From Nocardia sp. XZ_19_385 (GTDB lineage: Bacteria; Actinomycetota; Actinomycetes; Mycobacteriales; Mycobacteriaceae), in assembly GCF_015355755.1 (NCBI RefSeq), contig NZ_JACVEE010000001.1, forward strand, positions 2,108,001-2,172,000: a stretch of DNA of 64,000 nucleotides. Reading direction: 5' to 3'. The notes beneath the pieces were generated by a model. That model made no database searches. It saw only the letters and a list, made by a program, of their open reading frames with translations, and was not told the DNA's origin. The position numbers were made by a program, and so were the translations under genes. Below, in pieces: positions 46,850 to 56,771 of this stretch (the first letter of the stretch is position 1; every line of letters starts with the position of its first letter).

Positions 46850-47752
46850 TCATTCACGCACGTAATAGCGCAGCGTGGCGTACGCCGTCAGAGCCGCGAC
46901 CAGCACACCGACCGGCGCGATGGTCAACGCCACCACCGCGATGTCGTCACCGGTGATGCGCGGGAACACATTGCTGTCGAACAACGGCCCGAGCGCCCGG
47001 TCGATCACCAGCGGACGCGCGATGAGCAGACCCGTGATGGCCAGCAGCGATCCGGCCAGCGCCGCGACCACGGCTTCCATCAGGAACGGCAATTGCGTGT
47101 ACCACCGCGTCGCACCGACCAGCCGCATGATGCTGACCTCGGTCCGCCGGGTGAAGGCCGCGATCTGCATCATGTTCGCGATCAACAGCAGCGCCGCCAG
47201 CGCCATCACGATCGCCAGACCGAAGGCCGCGTTGCGCAATCCGTCGAACAATCGCAGCAGCCGGTCCACGAACTCGCGATCGTTGGCGACCGTCCGCACA
47301 CCTTGGCGGCCGTGGAAGCTCTCGTAGATGTGCTCGTACTGGCTGCCGTCGGTCATCTTCACCCGCATCGACGCGGGCAGCGGCGTCTCGGAGATGTACT
47401 GCACCATCTCGGGCTGGTCGGCGAAGAGCTTCTTCGCCTCCTCCAGCGCGGCCGCGCGGTTGAGGAACTGCACACTCACCACGCCGTCGGTCTTCTTCAT
47501 GTCCGCCAGCAGCGACTTACACGGCTCCGTCGCGCAATCCGGGTCGCTGTCGGAGATGGTCTCGTCGAGATAGAAGCGCACCTCCAGCCGGCCGGTGAAG
47601 TACTGCTCGGTCTTGTCGGCCATCCGCACCGACAGCAGGCCGCCGCCGAGCATGGCCAGCGACACCGCGGTGGTCAGCACCATCGCGACCGTCATGGTGA
47701 CGTTGCGGCGCAGACCGGTGAAAACCTCGTTGAAAAGGAAGCTCAGCCGCAT
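46850..47752 (-). CDS. ftsX: Cell-division ABC transporter permease FtsX
   Basis: A 300-residue membrane protein with four helices and a large outside loop after helix 1 (about residues 45-165). That loop is the FtsX extracellular domain that activates the RipC/NlpC-type peptidoglycan hydrolases. It opens with LSFLFNEVFTGLRRN and ends with TAYATLRYYVRE. The loop contains a Cys pair (DPDCATEPCK). Its ATG overlaps the ftsE stop by one base (TAATG), so the two are translated together. Confidence 0.95.
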   Translation of the reverse strand: MRLSFLFNEVFTGLRRNVTMTVAMVLTTAVSLAMLGGGLLSVRMADKTEQYFTGRLEVRFYLDETISDSDPDCATEPCKSLLADMKKTDGVVSVQFLNRAAALEEAKKLFADQPEMVQYISETPLPASMRVKMTDGSQYEHIYESFHGRQGVRTVANDREFVDRLLRLFDGLRNAAFGLAIVMALAALLLIANMMQIAAFTRRTEVSIMRLVGATRWYTQLPFLMEAVVAALAGSLLAITGLLIARPLVIDRALGPLFDSNVFPRITGDDIAVVALTIAPVGVLVAALTAYATLRYYVRE

Positions 47753-48441
47753 TACCGATCCACTCCGTAAACGCCGTAGGCATCGTCGCGCACCATGCGG
47801 CCGCGGTCGAGTTCGATGACCCGCCTGCGCATCGCGTCGACGATGTTGTTGTCGTGCGTGGCCATCACCACGGTGGTACCGACCCGGTTGATCCGCTCCA
47901 GCAGCATCATGATGTCGGCGCTGGTGTCGGGATCGAGGTTGCCGGTCGGTTCGTCGGCGAGCAGCACCAGCGGCCGGTTCACGAACGCGCGGGCGATCGC
48001 CACCCGCTGCTGTTCGCCGCCGGAGAGCTCGGTGGGCAGCCGGTCCGCCTTGCCGCCCAGCCCGACCATGTCGAGCGTCTCCGGGACGGTGCGGTCGATG
48101 AACTGGCGTCGCTTGCCGATCACCTCCAGCGCGAACGCCACGTTCTCGTACACGGTCTTCTGCTGCAGCAGCCGGAAATCCTGGAACACGCAGCCCATTC
48201 GCTGGCGCAGTTTCGGGACCTTACGCCCGGGCAGCCGGTCGACCTGGAAGTCGGCGACCTGGATCTGCCCGGCGGTCGGCGCCTCCTCTTTCAGGAGCAG
48301 CCGCATGAAGGTCGACTTACCGGACCCGGACGGACCGATCACGAAGACGAACTCGCCCTTGTCCACATGCAGTGAAATGTCCTGGAGCGCGGGCCGCGTC
48401 GACGTCTTATACAGCTTGGTGACGTTCCGCATGGTGATCAC
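47752..48441 (-). CDS. ftsE: Cell-division ATP-binding protein FtsE
   Basis: A 229-residue ATPase, the same length as the mycobacterial protein as I recall it. Walker A is GPSGSGKST, the Q-loop reads [20 protein letters not shown], the signature is [14 protein letters not shown] and Walker B is [12 protein letters not shown]. It drives FtsX during septal peptidoglycan cleavage. The GTG at 48439-48441 ([12 protein letters not shown]) is the family start; the further upstream frame is noise. Confidence 0.96.
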   Translation of the reverse strand: MITMRNVTKLYKTSTRPALQDISLHVDKGEFVFVIGPSGSGKSTFMRLLLKEEAPTAGQIQVADFQVDRLPGRKVPKLRQRMGCVFQDFRLLQQKTVYENVAFALEVIGKRRQFIDRTVPETLDMVGLGGKADRLPTELSGGEQQRVAIARAFVNRPLVLLADEPTGNLDPDTSADIMMLLERINRVGTTVVMATHDNNIVDAMRRRVIELDRGRMVRDDAYGVYGVDR

Positions 48442-48491
48442 GAGGTGCCAGTGTAGCCAGCAACGCCCGCGCATACACCTGGGCGCAACAG

Positions 48492-48704
48492 CTATCGCGC
48501 AGCGGGATCGGCATTCTGCGTAGTAGACACGCTATTCACGAATAACCCGGCGCCCGGCTGAGTTGGTTCATCAGGCTTGACGAACAGCCACAGCGCGAAC
48601 GTTCCGACCCAGGCCGCCATCAGGAGGGCCGTGGACTTTCGCGGCTTCATCTCGGTCATCTGCGGCGGCTTGAGCGAAGTCGGTTTACGAAGTTGAAGTT
48701 TCAC
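48492..48704 (-). CDS. Small membrane protein between mscS and ftsE (Rv3103c position)
   Basis: A 70-residue protein: a basic, proline-containing N-terminus ([18 protein letters not shown]), one membrane helix ([18 protein letters not shown]) and an outside tail rich in Pro/Gly/Ser. It overlaps the mscS end by 20 bases and precedes ftsE by 50. In M. tuberculosis a proline-rich membrane protein occupies the same position. Function is unknown. The start GTG at 48702-48704 is inferred from the composition change. Confidence 0.6.
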   Translation of the reverse strand: MKLQLRKPTSLKPPQMTEMKPRKSTALLMAAWVGTFALWLFVKPDEPTQPGAGLFVNSVSTTQNADPAAR

Positions 48705-49536
48705 TGATTCCCTCTCGTCGCAGCGCGGCGGCCACACGGACCCGCAGCTCGCGACTGACTTCGAATTGTTTGCCTGGCAACGTGCGGGCAACCATTCGGA
48801 TGTTCATTTGGTCCACGGTGAGATCTTCGACGCCCATCACACTGGGCTCGTCGAGCAGAAGCGGCTCGAGCCTGCGGTCGCGATAGGCCTCAGCGCCTAC
48901 CTGGTGCAAGATCTCGTTGATCCGCGTGATGTCGGCGCTGGCCGACACCGGCACGTCGATCGCTGCGCGCGCCCAGTCCTTGGACAGGTTGGTCACCTTC
49001 ACGATTTGACCGTTCGGCACGGTGATCACTTCGCCATCGGCATTGCGCAGCGTGGTGATCCGCAGCGTGACGTCCTCGACCGTACCCTCGGCCAGCTCCG
49101 CGGAGCCAGTGACCGAGATGCTCACCACATCACCGAAGCCGTACTGCCGCTCGGTGATCAGGAAGAACCCGGCGAGAATGTCCTGCACAATGCGCTGCGC
49201 ACCGAAACCCAGGGCGGCGCCGAGCACCGCGGCGGGCGCGACCAGGCCGGTGACCTGGAATCCGAGGCGCTGCAGCACCTCCATGCCGACCAGTACATAG
49301 GCGATGGTCAGCACGACCCAGGTCAGCACCTGCGCCAGCGCATGCCGGTGTTTGGCTGCCTCGGTCCGTACCAGCGCGTCGCTGCTGCGGAATCCGGCGT
49401 CGATGTTGCTGGTGACCCGGTCCCGGACGAAGGTGGCGAATCGGCTGAACAAGATCGCGCCGAGGATGAGCAGCACAATCTCCAGGCCCTGCGACCGCAA
49501 CCACACCGTGGTGTCCGAGGCGATACCGAGAGACAT
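48685..49536 (-). CDS. MscS-family small-conductance mechanosensitive channel
   Basis: A 283-residue membrane protein with an N-terminal helix, two further helices and the pore-lining region GLVAPAAVLGAALGFGAQRIVQDILAGFF (seen here as VLGAALGFGAQRIVQD), then the beta-domain motif GTVEDVTLRITTLRNADGEVITVPNG. This places it firmly in MscS. It would open under hypo-osmotic stress. The ATG at 49536 is preferred to the GTG just before it. Its place between prfB and ftsE matches the mycobacterial order. Confidence 0.93.
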   Translation of the reverse strand: MSLGIASDTTVWLRSQGLEIVLLILGAILFSRFATFVRDRVTSNIDAGFRSSDALVRTEAAKHRHALAQVLTWVVLTIAYVLVGMEVLQRLGFQVTGLVAPAAVLGAALGFGAQRIVQDILAGFFLITERQYGFGDVVSISVTGSAELAEGTVEDVTLRITTLRNADGEVITVPNGQIVKVTNLSKDWARAAIDVPVSASADITRINEILHQVGAEAYRDRRLEPLLLDEPSVMGVEDLTVDQMNIRMVARTLPGKQFEVSRELRVRVAAALRREGISETSTS

Positions 49537-49734
49537 CACCGCTCACCGCCCGGTCGCAGCTTCGTACCATCCGTAACACACACGCCAGACAGGCTACCGC
49601 GCAGCGCCGCGCGACACGAGCGCTGCCGCTCGGTAGCGAATGCGTGAGCGGGCCGAAAACCGGCCAGCCGCAAGCTAATTCGGCCGGTCCCGAAAAACCC
49701 TGCGGATTCTGCGATCCCTGTAGAACTCAATTCG

Positions 49735-50850
<1,116 letters not shown>

Positions 50851-50946
50851 GGTGTTCAAGACTAGCGGGCTCCGTCCCCCCGCGGCTCTTCAGGCCGGGT
50901 GAGCGGATGCCGCTTGCGACAGCGCCCTCGCGCTGACGAGACCTTT

Positions 50947-51804
50947 TCAACCGGAGACTGCGCGGAGCGCTCCTGGGCGACGCCCGGCGAGAGTGTCGAG
51001 GGCCGCGGCGGTGGCCTGGTCGGCGGGGAGGTGCACGATCAGCTGCTGGTCGTCGTCGGCCGGTAGGTCCAGGGTTTCGAAGGTCAGTCGCAAAGTGCCC
51101 GCCTCCGGGTGCTCGATCCGGGTGGTGCCGGTGGCGGCGGCCAGGCTCGGCACCGTGTCGACGCGGCGGGTGAATTCCTCGCCGGCGAGGACGGTCAGTT
51201 CATCGGCCAGTGCGGCGGCTGCCGGATCGGTGCGGAACGGGCCGTTCTTCAGGCCGGCGACCAGTTCGTCGGCTACATGCGACCAGTCCGGATACAGGGC
51301 ACGAGCGCGCGGATCGCAGAAGGCGAAGAGGATCAGGTTGGCGCGCAGCGGGTCGTCGAGCAGGCCGGTCGAGGACATCAGCCGGTGGTAGCCGTCGGTG
51401 TAGGCGATGACCTCGCTCAGGCGGTTCACCACCACGGCGGGCGCGGGTTCGAGATGCTCGAGGATCGCGCGGACCGCGGGTCGGACCTCGCGGTTCGGCT
51501 GCACGAAGCCCATGCAGCTGAATCCGGCGTCCGCGGATTTGGTCAAGCGGTGCAGGTGAATTCGCTCGTTCGGGGTGAGATGCAGGGCGTCGGCGATGGC
51601 GGAGAGCACCGACGGCGAGGGCCGGCGGTCGCGGCCCTGCTCCAGCCGGATGATGTATTCCACGCTCACTCCGGCCAGGGTGGCCAGCTCGGCGCGGCGC
51701 AATCCGGGAGTGCGGCGGCGCGGGCCGGCGGGCAGGCCGACCTTCGCGGGCGCGACCGCTTCCCGGCGGCTCCGCAGGAACAGGCCCAGCTCGTTGTCGC
51801 TCAC
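50947..51804 (-). CDS. XRE-family regulator with MmyB-like ligand domain
   Basis: A 285-residue regulator. The helix-turn-helix is GLRRAELATLAGVSVEYIIRLEQGRDRRPS (in part: LATLAGVSVEYIIRLEQG) at about residues 35-65. The rest is the MmyB-like sensor domain with VVVNRLSEVIAYTDGYHRLM and the FCDPRARALYPDW segment. These proteins usually control a divergent oxidoreductase gene. Here that is the FMN reductase at 51988. The GTG at 51802-51804 follows GGAGGA by about 10 bases. Confidence 0.92.
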   Translation of the reverse strand: MSDNELGLFLRSRREAVAPAKVGLPAGPRRRTPGLRRAELATLAGVSVEYIIRLEQGRDRRPSPSVLSAIADALHLTPNERIHLHRLTKSADAGFSCMGFVQPNREVRPAVRAILEHLEPAPAVVVNRLSEVIAYTDGYHRLMSSTGLLDDPLRANLILFAFCDPRARALYPDWSHVADELVAGLKNGPFRTDPAAAALADELTVLAGEEFTRRVDTVPSLAAATGTTRIEHPEAGTLRLTFETLDLPADDDQQLIVHLPADQATAAALDTLAGRRPGALRAVSG

Positions 51805-51987
51805 TTGCCTCACTCCTCCCCAACTCCCCGTGCAGGTCACTCCCGCACTCTTCGAACCTAACAAGATCCGAAGACCCGTAGGTGACCCTGTCACTACCAC
51901 TCTCACGGCGGTCTTCCTGGGGACGCCGCGCGGCCGCAGATTTGAGGGGCGGCCGACCCGCGGCCCGCACCGTCGAAGGAGCACCCC

Positions 51988-52566
51988 ATGAAGCTCGCAG
52001 TGATCATCGGCAGCGTCCGGGAAGGCCGCTTCGGCCCCACCGTCGCCAACTGGTTCGCCCAACAGGCCGAGGCGCACGGCGGATTCGAGGTCGACGTCAT
52101 CGACCTGGCCGATGCGCACCTGCCGCTCGAATTGCCCGCCACCCCACCGATGTTCGAGCCGAACCCACCCCGCCCCGCGGGCATGATGGACCTGACCGAG
52201 CGGCTCGGCGCCGCCGACGCTTTCGTCATCGTCACCCCCGACATCAACCGCAGCTACCCGTCCTCGCTCAAGACCGCCATCGACTGGCACTTCACCGAGT
52301 GGAACGAGAAGGCCATCGGATTCGTCGGCTACAGCGGCCTCACCGGCGGCCTGCTCGCCATCGAACACCTGCGCCAGGTCTTCAACGAGCTCAACGCCCA
52401 CACCGTCCGCAACTACGTCTCGTTCCCGCGGTACTACCTGCTCTTCGATGAGGAAGGGAAACTGGTCGACCCGGCCGAGCCGAACGAGGCCGCCGCGGCG
52501 ATGCTCGACCAATTGCACTGGTGGTCGGCCGCGTTGACGGCAGCCCGCAGCGTGGCGGTCGGGTGA
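51988..52566 (+). CDS. NADPH-dependent FMN reductase family protein
   Basis: A 192-residue flavodoxin-fold reductase. The flavin-phosphate loop is GSVREGRFGPTVANW (8-22), and the second signature TPDINRSYPSSLKTAIDW (about 77-94) is that of the NAD(P)H:FMN/quinone reductase family. It transfers electrons from NADPH to FMN, quinones or azo compounds. AAGGAGCACCCC precedes the ATG. It is divergent from the XRE regulator, its probable repressor or activator. Confidence 0.92.
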   Translation: MKLAVIIGSVREGRFGPTVANWFAQQAEAHGGFEVDVIDLADAHLPLELPATPPMFEPNPPRPAGMMDLTERLGAADAFVIVTPDINRSYPSSLKTAIDWHFTEWNEKAIGFVGYSGLTGGLLAIEHLRQVFNELNAHTVRNYVSFPRYYLLFDEEGKLVDPAEPNEAAAAMLDQLHWWSAALTAARSVAVG

Positions 52567-52616
52567 GCGTGTGCCGGGCACTGTTCGCGCGGTAGCGCCG
52601 GATAGGGTTTCGGTTC

Positions 52617-53399
52617 GTGGCTGCGCACTCCTCTGACCTCGAACTTGCCCTCCGGTTGGCCGATGAGGCCGACTCGATCACCAAGGCGCGCTTCGGCGCG
52701 CTGGATCTGAAGGTGGATTCGAAGCCGGATCTGACGCCGGTGTCGGATGCCGACCTGGCCGTGGAGAAGGCGATCCGGGGGCTGCTCGAACATGCGCGGC
52801 CCGGCGATTCGGTGCTCGGTGAGGAGTTCGGCGGGGAGGCCGAGTTCACCGGGCGGCAGTGGGTGGTCGACCCGATCGACGGCACCAAGAACTTCGTGCG
52901 CGGCGTCCCGATCTGGGCCACCCTGATCGCACTGCTGGAAGACGGCGTACCGGTGCTGGGCGTGGTGAGCGCGCCCGCGTTGGCCCGGCGGTGGTGGGCT
53001 TCGAGCGGCGCCGGGGCCTGGTCGGCTTTCGGATCCGAGGCGGCGAAGCCGATTTCGGTGTCCGCCGTCGCAGACCTGGCTTCGGCCAGCCTGGCGTTCT
53101 CCAGCCTCTCCGGTTGGCGGGAGCGTGGCCTGCGCGAGAAGTTCCTCGACCTGACCGACGCGGTCTGGCGGGTGCGCGGATACGGCGACTTCCTGTCCTA
53201 CTGCCTGCTCGCCGAGGGTGCGGTCGACATCGCCACGGAACCCGAAGTGTCGCTGTGGGACCTGGCCGCCCTCGACATCCTCGTCCGCGAGGCCGGCGGC
53301 GTCTTCACCTCGCTGGACGGCAAGCCCGGACCGCACGGCGGCGACGCGGTCGCGAGCAACGGCCTGCTCCAGGACGAAGTGCTCGACCGCCTGCGTTAG
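52617..53399 (+). CDS. hisN: Histidinol-phosphatase HisN (inositol monophosphatase family)
   Basis: A 260-residue Mg2+-dependent phosphatase. The metal motifs are [20 protein letters not shown] and, near the C-terminus, [17 protein letters not shown] (W-D-x-A-A). In actinobacteria this family member next to prfB- or fadE24-type genes is the enzyme for the penultimate step of histidine synthesis, histidinol phosphate to histidinol. The start is GTG 52617. HisN assignment over a plain inositol phosphatase rests on gene order shared with Mycobacterium and Corynebacterium, as recalled. Confidence 0.85.
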   Translation: MAAHSSDLELALRLADEADSITKARFGALDLKVDSKPDLTPVSDADLAVEKAIRGLLEHARPGDSVLGEEFGGEAEFTGRQWVVDPIDGTKNFVRGVPIWATLIALLEDGVPVLGVVSAPALARRWWASSGAGAWSAFGSEAAKPISVSAVADLASASLAFSSLSGWRERGLREKFLDLTDAVWRVRGYGDFLSYCLLAEGAVDIATEPEVSLWDLAALDILVREAGGVFTSLDGKPGPHGGDAVASNGLLQDEVLDRLR

Positions 53400-53908
53400 T
53401 CGGCGAGGTCTTTCTCGAAGAGGAGCACCGTCGCGGTGCCTTGAAACTCCGGCGGCAACGGCGCTTCCCGGAGTTCGGTGAAACCCTGTGTGGCGTAATA
53501 CTTCCGGAGCACCTGGTTGTCGGCCGCGGCATCCAAGCGTTGCCGGGTGATGCCCTGGGCAAGAGTGCGCTCGGCGCAGAACTGGATTATCCGGGCGCCG
53601 AGCTCACGACCGCGCTGCTCCGGGGCCACCATCAGGCCGTGGATGTACCCGGCTTCGGCGTCGTCGGCGCCCCAGAACTCCGGATCCCGCCAGATCAACC
53701 GGACCGTCGCGATCAGCTGCGCACCTTCACGCCAGAGGAACCACTCGCCGCGCGCCACCTCCGCCGCCACCCGATCGACCGTGTACTCGCCGGGCAACCA
53801 CTGCGCGATCCCGTTGTCGATCATCCACTGCGCCAGCCGATCCCGCAGCGCGGCGATATCCACCGCATCCGCGGGCCGAGCCATCACCATCGGAGCTGCC
53901 TCGACCAC
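53396..53908 (-). CDS. GNAT-family N-acetyltransferase
   Basis: A 170-residue acetyltransferase. The acetyl-CoA loop is [15 protein letters not shown] (Q-R-G-x-x-x-G). It is preceded by the [10 protein letters not shown] strand and followed by [21 protein letters not shown] chose GTG 53908, which follows GAGAGGAG; the ATG at 53953 would put the ribosome site inside the gene. The stop overlaps that of hisN on the opposite strand by four bases. The substrate is unknown. Confidence 0.85.
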   Translation of the reverse strand: MVEAAPMVMARPADAVDIAALRDRLAQWMIDNGIAQWLPGEYTVDRVAAEVARGEWFLWREGAQLIATVRLIWRDPEFWGADDAEAGYIHGLMVAPEQRGRELGARIIQFCAERTLAQGITRQRLDAAADNQVLRKYYATQGFTELREAPLPPEFQGTATVLLFEKDLAD

Positions 53909-53983
53909 CAACGCTCCTCTCACGAAGTTCAATCGACAGTACCGCGCCACCACCGGACGCCAGTGGCCCCTTGCCCGCCTGGG

Positions 53984-54949
53984 TCAGCGCTGGGGAGTGG
54001 CGGGGGTGAGGTCGAGCCCGGCCGGCGGACGGAGGCGATAGAGCGTGCCGTCCATGCTGGTGGCATAGAGCGCCCAGGTGTCGCCGTCGCGGGCGATCCG
54101 GACGGAGGTGGCGCCGTCCGGCGGGTTGCGGTTGCCCGCGGACTTGATCAAGCCGGTGACGATGGAGCAGGCGGTTCCGGTGGCGGTGTCTACCTGGTAG
54201 ATCGCGCCCTGCATATGGTCGGCGACGAAGAGCTGGCCCGCGCGGGTGGCCTCCATGTCGTCGAGCAGGCCCATCAGTTGCGGGACACCGGCGACGACGG
54301 TCTGCTCGCTGGGACGGTTCAGCGGGATGCGGAAGATCCGCAGGGTCAGATTGTCGGCGAAGATCGATGTGCCGTCTGGGGCGAGCGCGATTCCGTTGGA
54401 CAGTGGCACATTGGCCCAGGTCTTGGTGTATTCGCCGGTGCTGGGGCGGTAGCGCGAGATCCCGGATGGCACGCCGTTGACGCCGATATTGGTGAAGAGC
54501 AGGTCGCCGTCCGGCAGCAGCAGGAGCCCGTTCGGGCCGTTCAACCCCGTGAGCAGTGTTGTCACCGTGCGGGTTTCACGGTCGTAGCGCTCCAGCGTGC
54601 CGGGCTCCTCCATAAATCCGTCGCCGGTGACGAAGTAGACGTACTTCCCGGCAACGCGCACGCCGGCCGGGCTTTTCAACCCCGTCACCAGCTTCTCGAC
54701 CCGCCCACGCGCATCGACGTGTGCGAGATATCCGTCGAGAATGCCCGTCACGTAGAACCCGCCCGCCCCATCGGAATCCAGATTCTCCAGATTCCCGATC
54801 CCGCTGACGACGCTACCGACTTCCCAACCGTCCGAGCATGTTCCAGGATTCGCCAACCCCGTCTGTGGCGCTCCGACGATCAACCCGACCGCCATCGCGC
54901 ACGTCAGGCCGACAGCCCGAATCCGCCGACTCCCCATCCCTTTTCCCAT
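53984..54949 (-). CDS. Secreted beta-propeller protein (SMP-30/gluconolactonase-like)
   Basis: A 321-residue exported protein with a signal peptide (about residues 1-34, ending LANP). The mature part consists of repeated blades with D-G-x-x-x-V/T segments: LDSDGAGGFYVTG, LKSPAGVRVAGKYVYFVT, GPNGLLLLPDGDLLFTN, LSNGIALAPDGTSIFADN and ATRAGQLFVADH. This pattern is that of SMP-30/NHL lactonases. Whether metal ligands for lactonase activity are complete is not clear. The ATG at 54949 is preferred; 54937 is a near alternative. Confidence 0.82.
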   Translation of the reverse strand: MGKGMGSRRIRAVGLTCAMAVGLIVGAPQTGLANPGTCSDGWEVGSVVSGIGNLENLDSDGAGGFYVTGILDGYLAHVDARGRVEKLVTGLKSPAGVRVAGKYVYFVTGDGFMEEPGTLERYDRETRTVTTLLTGLNGPNGLLLLPDGDLLFTNIGVNGVPSGISRYRPSTGEYTKTWANVPLSNGIALAPDGTSIFADNLTLRIFRIPLNRPSEQTVVAGVPQLMGLLDDMEATRAGQLFVADHMQGAIYQVDTATGTACSIVTGLIKSAGNRNPPDGATSVRIARDGDTWALYATSMDGTLYRLRPPAGLDLTPATPQR

Positions 54950-55085
54950 GCGGGACAACCTAACAGCCGCACCCTGGTATCCGCGCGTGTCGAGATCGCC
55001 GACCACAGCCCGCACCAGAGGCCTTCAAGATCGAAACTCGCTCCGCTCCAAACACTTCCGACAGCACAACCGCGCGGGGGGCTCA

Positions 55086-56624
55086 TCAGCCGAGATGCTT
55101 TGCCTGGGGCCAGAGATCGGACCATGGCGCACGCGGGCTGCGGCAGATATGGATCGGTTCACCCTGCTCGTCGTTGTCGATGTCGAGGCCGTTATCGATG
55201 TGGCCTGCGGGCCGGCAGTCGGCAAAGAACTGGGTGAGCCGGTCGGTGTCGATACCGACGGTGATCACTTCGGATGCGGTGTCACTCGGTGGGCCCCACC
55301 ACCAGTACGCATTGTGACCGGAGTGTGGCGTCGGCAGGTTGTGGGCCGCACCGAAGCGTTCGATGGCGCCCGCCTCACCGTAGTTCGCGGTGAGGATGGC
55401 GATGGAGGGCCCGAGACCACTGCGGACTTGGCCGATCTGCCGCACGAATTCGGGCCAGCCGACGGTCTCTCCGGCGTCGTAGTTGACGGCGAGGACCGGG
55501 GAATCGTTCAACGCCGACACCGGAAGCACCGGCAGGAACAACAGCGCCGAACCCACGGCATTCACCGCGACGACAGAACCCATTGCGACCCAACGGATTC
55601 GGCTTCGCGCCAACCACTCCGCGACCGGCACCGCGGCGGCGGCCAGCAGGATCGGGTACATCCCGCCCAGGTAGTACGCCTTCCCGCCGGTCGCCAGGAA
55701 GACCACGAACAACAGCACATAACTCACCGCGAACGCGCGATACCGGGGCGCCCGCCACAAACGCCACAGCCCGAACACCCACAGCGGCACCAGCAACGGC
55801 CCCATCAAACCGAACTGCAAGACCACGAACTCGATCGGCGAATCCGAAGTCCCCGACGACCCGCCCGCGATCGCGCGGCTCAACTCCCACTGCGGCCACC
55901 CATTGCCGCCCTGCCACGCCAGATACGGCAGCCAGATCAGCCCGGCGATGCCAACAGAGGCCGGAAAGTACCTGGTGGAGAACACTTTCCGCGGACCGAC
56001 CAAAGTTAGCGCAATCGTGAGGGCGAGCACCGGGAAGATCACCAGCACCTTGTTCTGCAAACCGACACCCACCACCACCCCGATCACCAGCCACCAGCGC
56101 CGGTCGGCGTCATTCACCACCTTCAGCACCAGCAGAACGACCAGCGCCCACGCAGCTAGATCGAACACCGCGGTGCTCAGCATGTGCCCAACACCCAGCA
56201 CCATCGCCGCGCTGGCTACCGCCCCCGAGGCCAACGCTTGCGCCGCCCGTCCCCCGCCGAGTTCTCGCGCCATCCAGCCCGTGCACAGCACCACCAGCGT
56301 GGCCGCGGCAATAGCCGGAACTCTGAGCGATACAAGCGATTCCGCATCGATAGCGGACAGCACCCGAGCCACCAACGGCGTCAGCGGCGGCTGATCCGCA
56401 TACCCCCACTCCAGTCGCCGCCCCGCGGCCAGAAAATAGAGCTCGTCACGGTGATAGCCGTAACGGTTCGCGAACGCTGCCAGTACGGCGGCGAAAGCCC
56501 CTGCCACCCAGTACATTCGGCCACTGTCCCACACCGCGCGGTGGCCCGCGACCACCTTCGCGGCATGGGTACGGGTCCGCGCGCAAACCCCGCCGACCAG
56601 GCGCTGCGCACTATTGCCGGCCAC
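55086..56624 (-). CDS. GT39-like membrane glycosyltransferase (PMT/ArnT type)
   Basis: A 512-residue polytopic protein with about ten helices. The first outside loop holds the catalytic acid motif YHRDELYFLAAGRRLEWGYADQPPL (residues about 56-80, quoted in part: RDELYFLAAGRRLEWGY), as in the PMT_2 family, which uses polyprenyl-phosphate sugars. The C-terminal 130 residues are a soluble outside domain ending in HICRSPRAPW. It probably transfers a sugar to a cell-envelope lipid or polymer. The start is uncertain (GTG 56624 or ATG 56516). Confidence 0.85.
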   Translation of the reverse strand: MAGNSAQRLVGGVCARTRTHAAKVVAGHRAVWDSGRMYWVAGAFAAVLAAFANRYGYHRDELYFLAAGRRLEWGYADQPPLTPLVARVLSAIDAESLVSLRVPAIAAATLVVLCTGWMARELGGGRAAQALASGAVASAAMVLGVGHMLSTAVFDLAAWALVVLLVLKVVNDADRRWWLVIGVVVGVGLQNKVLVIFPVLALTIALTLVGPRKVFSTRYFPASVGIAGLIWLPYLAWQGGNGWPQWELSRAIAGGSSGTSDSPIEFVVLQFGLMGPLLVPLWVFGLWRLWRAPRYRAFAVSYVLLFVVFLATGGKAYYLGGMYPILLAAAAVPVAEWLARSRIRWVAMGSVVAVNAVGSALLFLPVLPVSALNDSPVLAVNYDAGETVGWPEFVRQIGQVRSGLGPSIAILTANYGEAGAIERFGAAHNLPTPHSGHNAYWWWGPPSDTASEVITVGIDTDRLTQFFADCRPAGHIDNGLDIDNDEQGEPIHICRSPRAPWSDLWPQAKHLG

Positions 56625-56694
56625 AGCGATACCCGCCCCGGTGCCGTGATCGGAAACAACGGCGTATGCTGCGCCTCGACGCAGTTCTTACCGA

Positions 56695-56727
56695 GGAGTA
56701 AGATAGACTTACTCCGCAGTAAGATAG
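56695..56727. promoter_or_regulatory. Operator-like repeat upstream of fadE24
   Basis: GGAGTAAG-ATAGA-CTTACTCC (56695-56715) is a perfect 8-base inverted repeat. AGTAAGATAG occurs twice, at 56697-56706 and 56718-56727, exactly two helical turns apart (21 bases). It lies 45-77 bases upstream of the acyl-CoA dehydrogenase operon. This is a strong candidate site for a TetR-type lipid regulator. Confidence 0.65.
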
Positions 56728-56771
56728 CTGGGACAAGACCTCACCCCACCCACCCGAGAAAACAGGTGATG

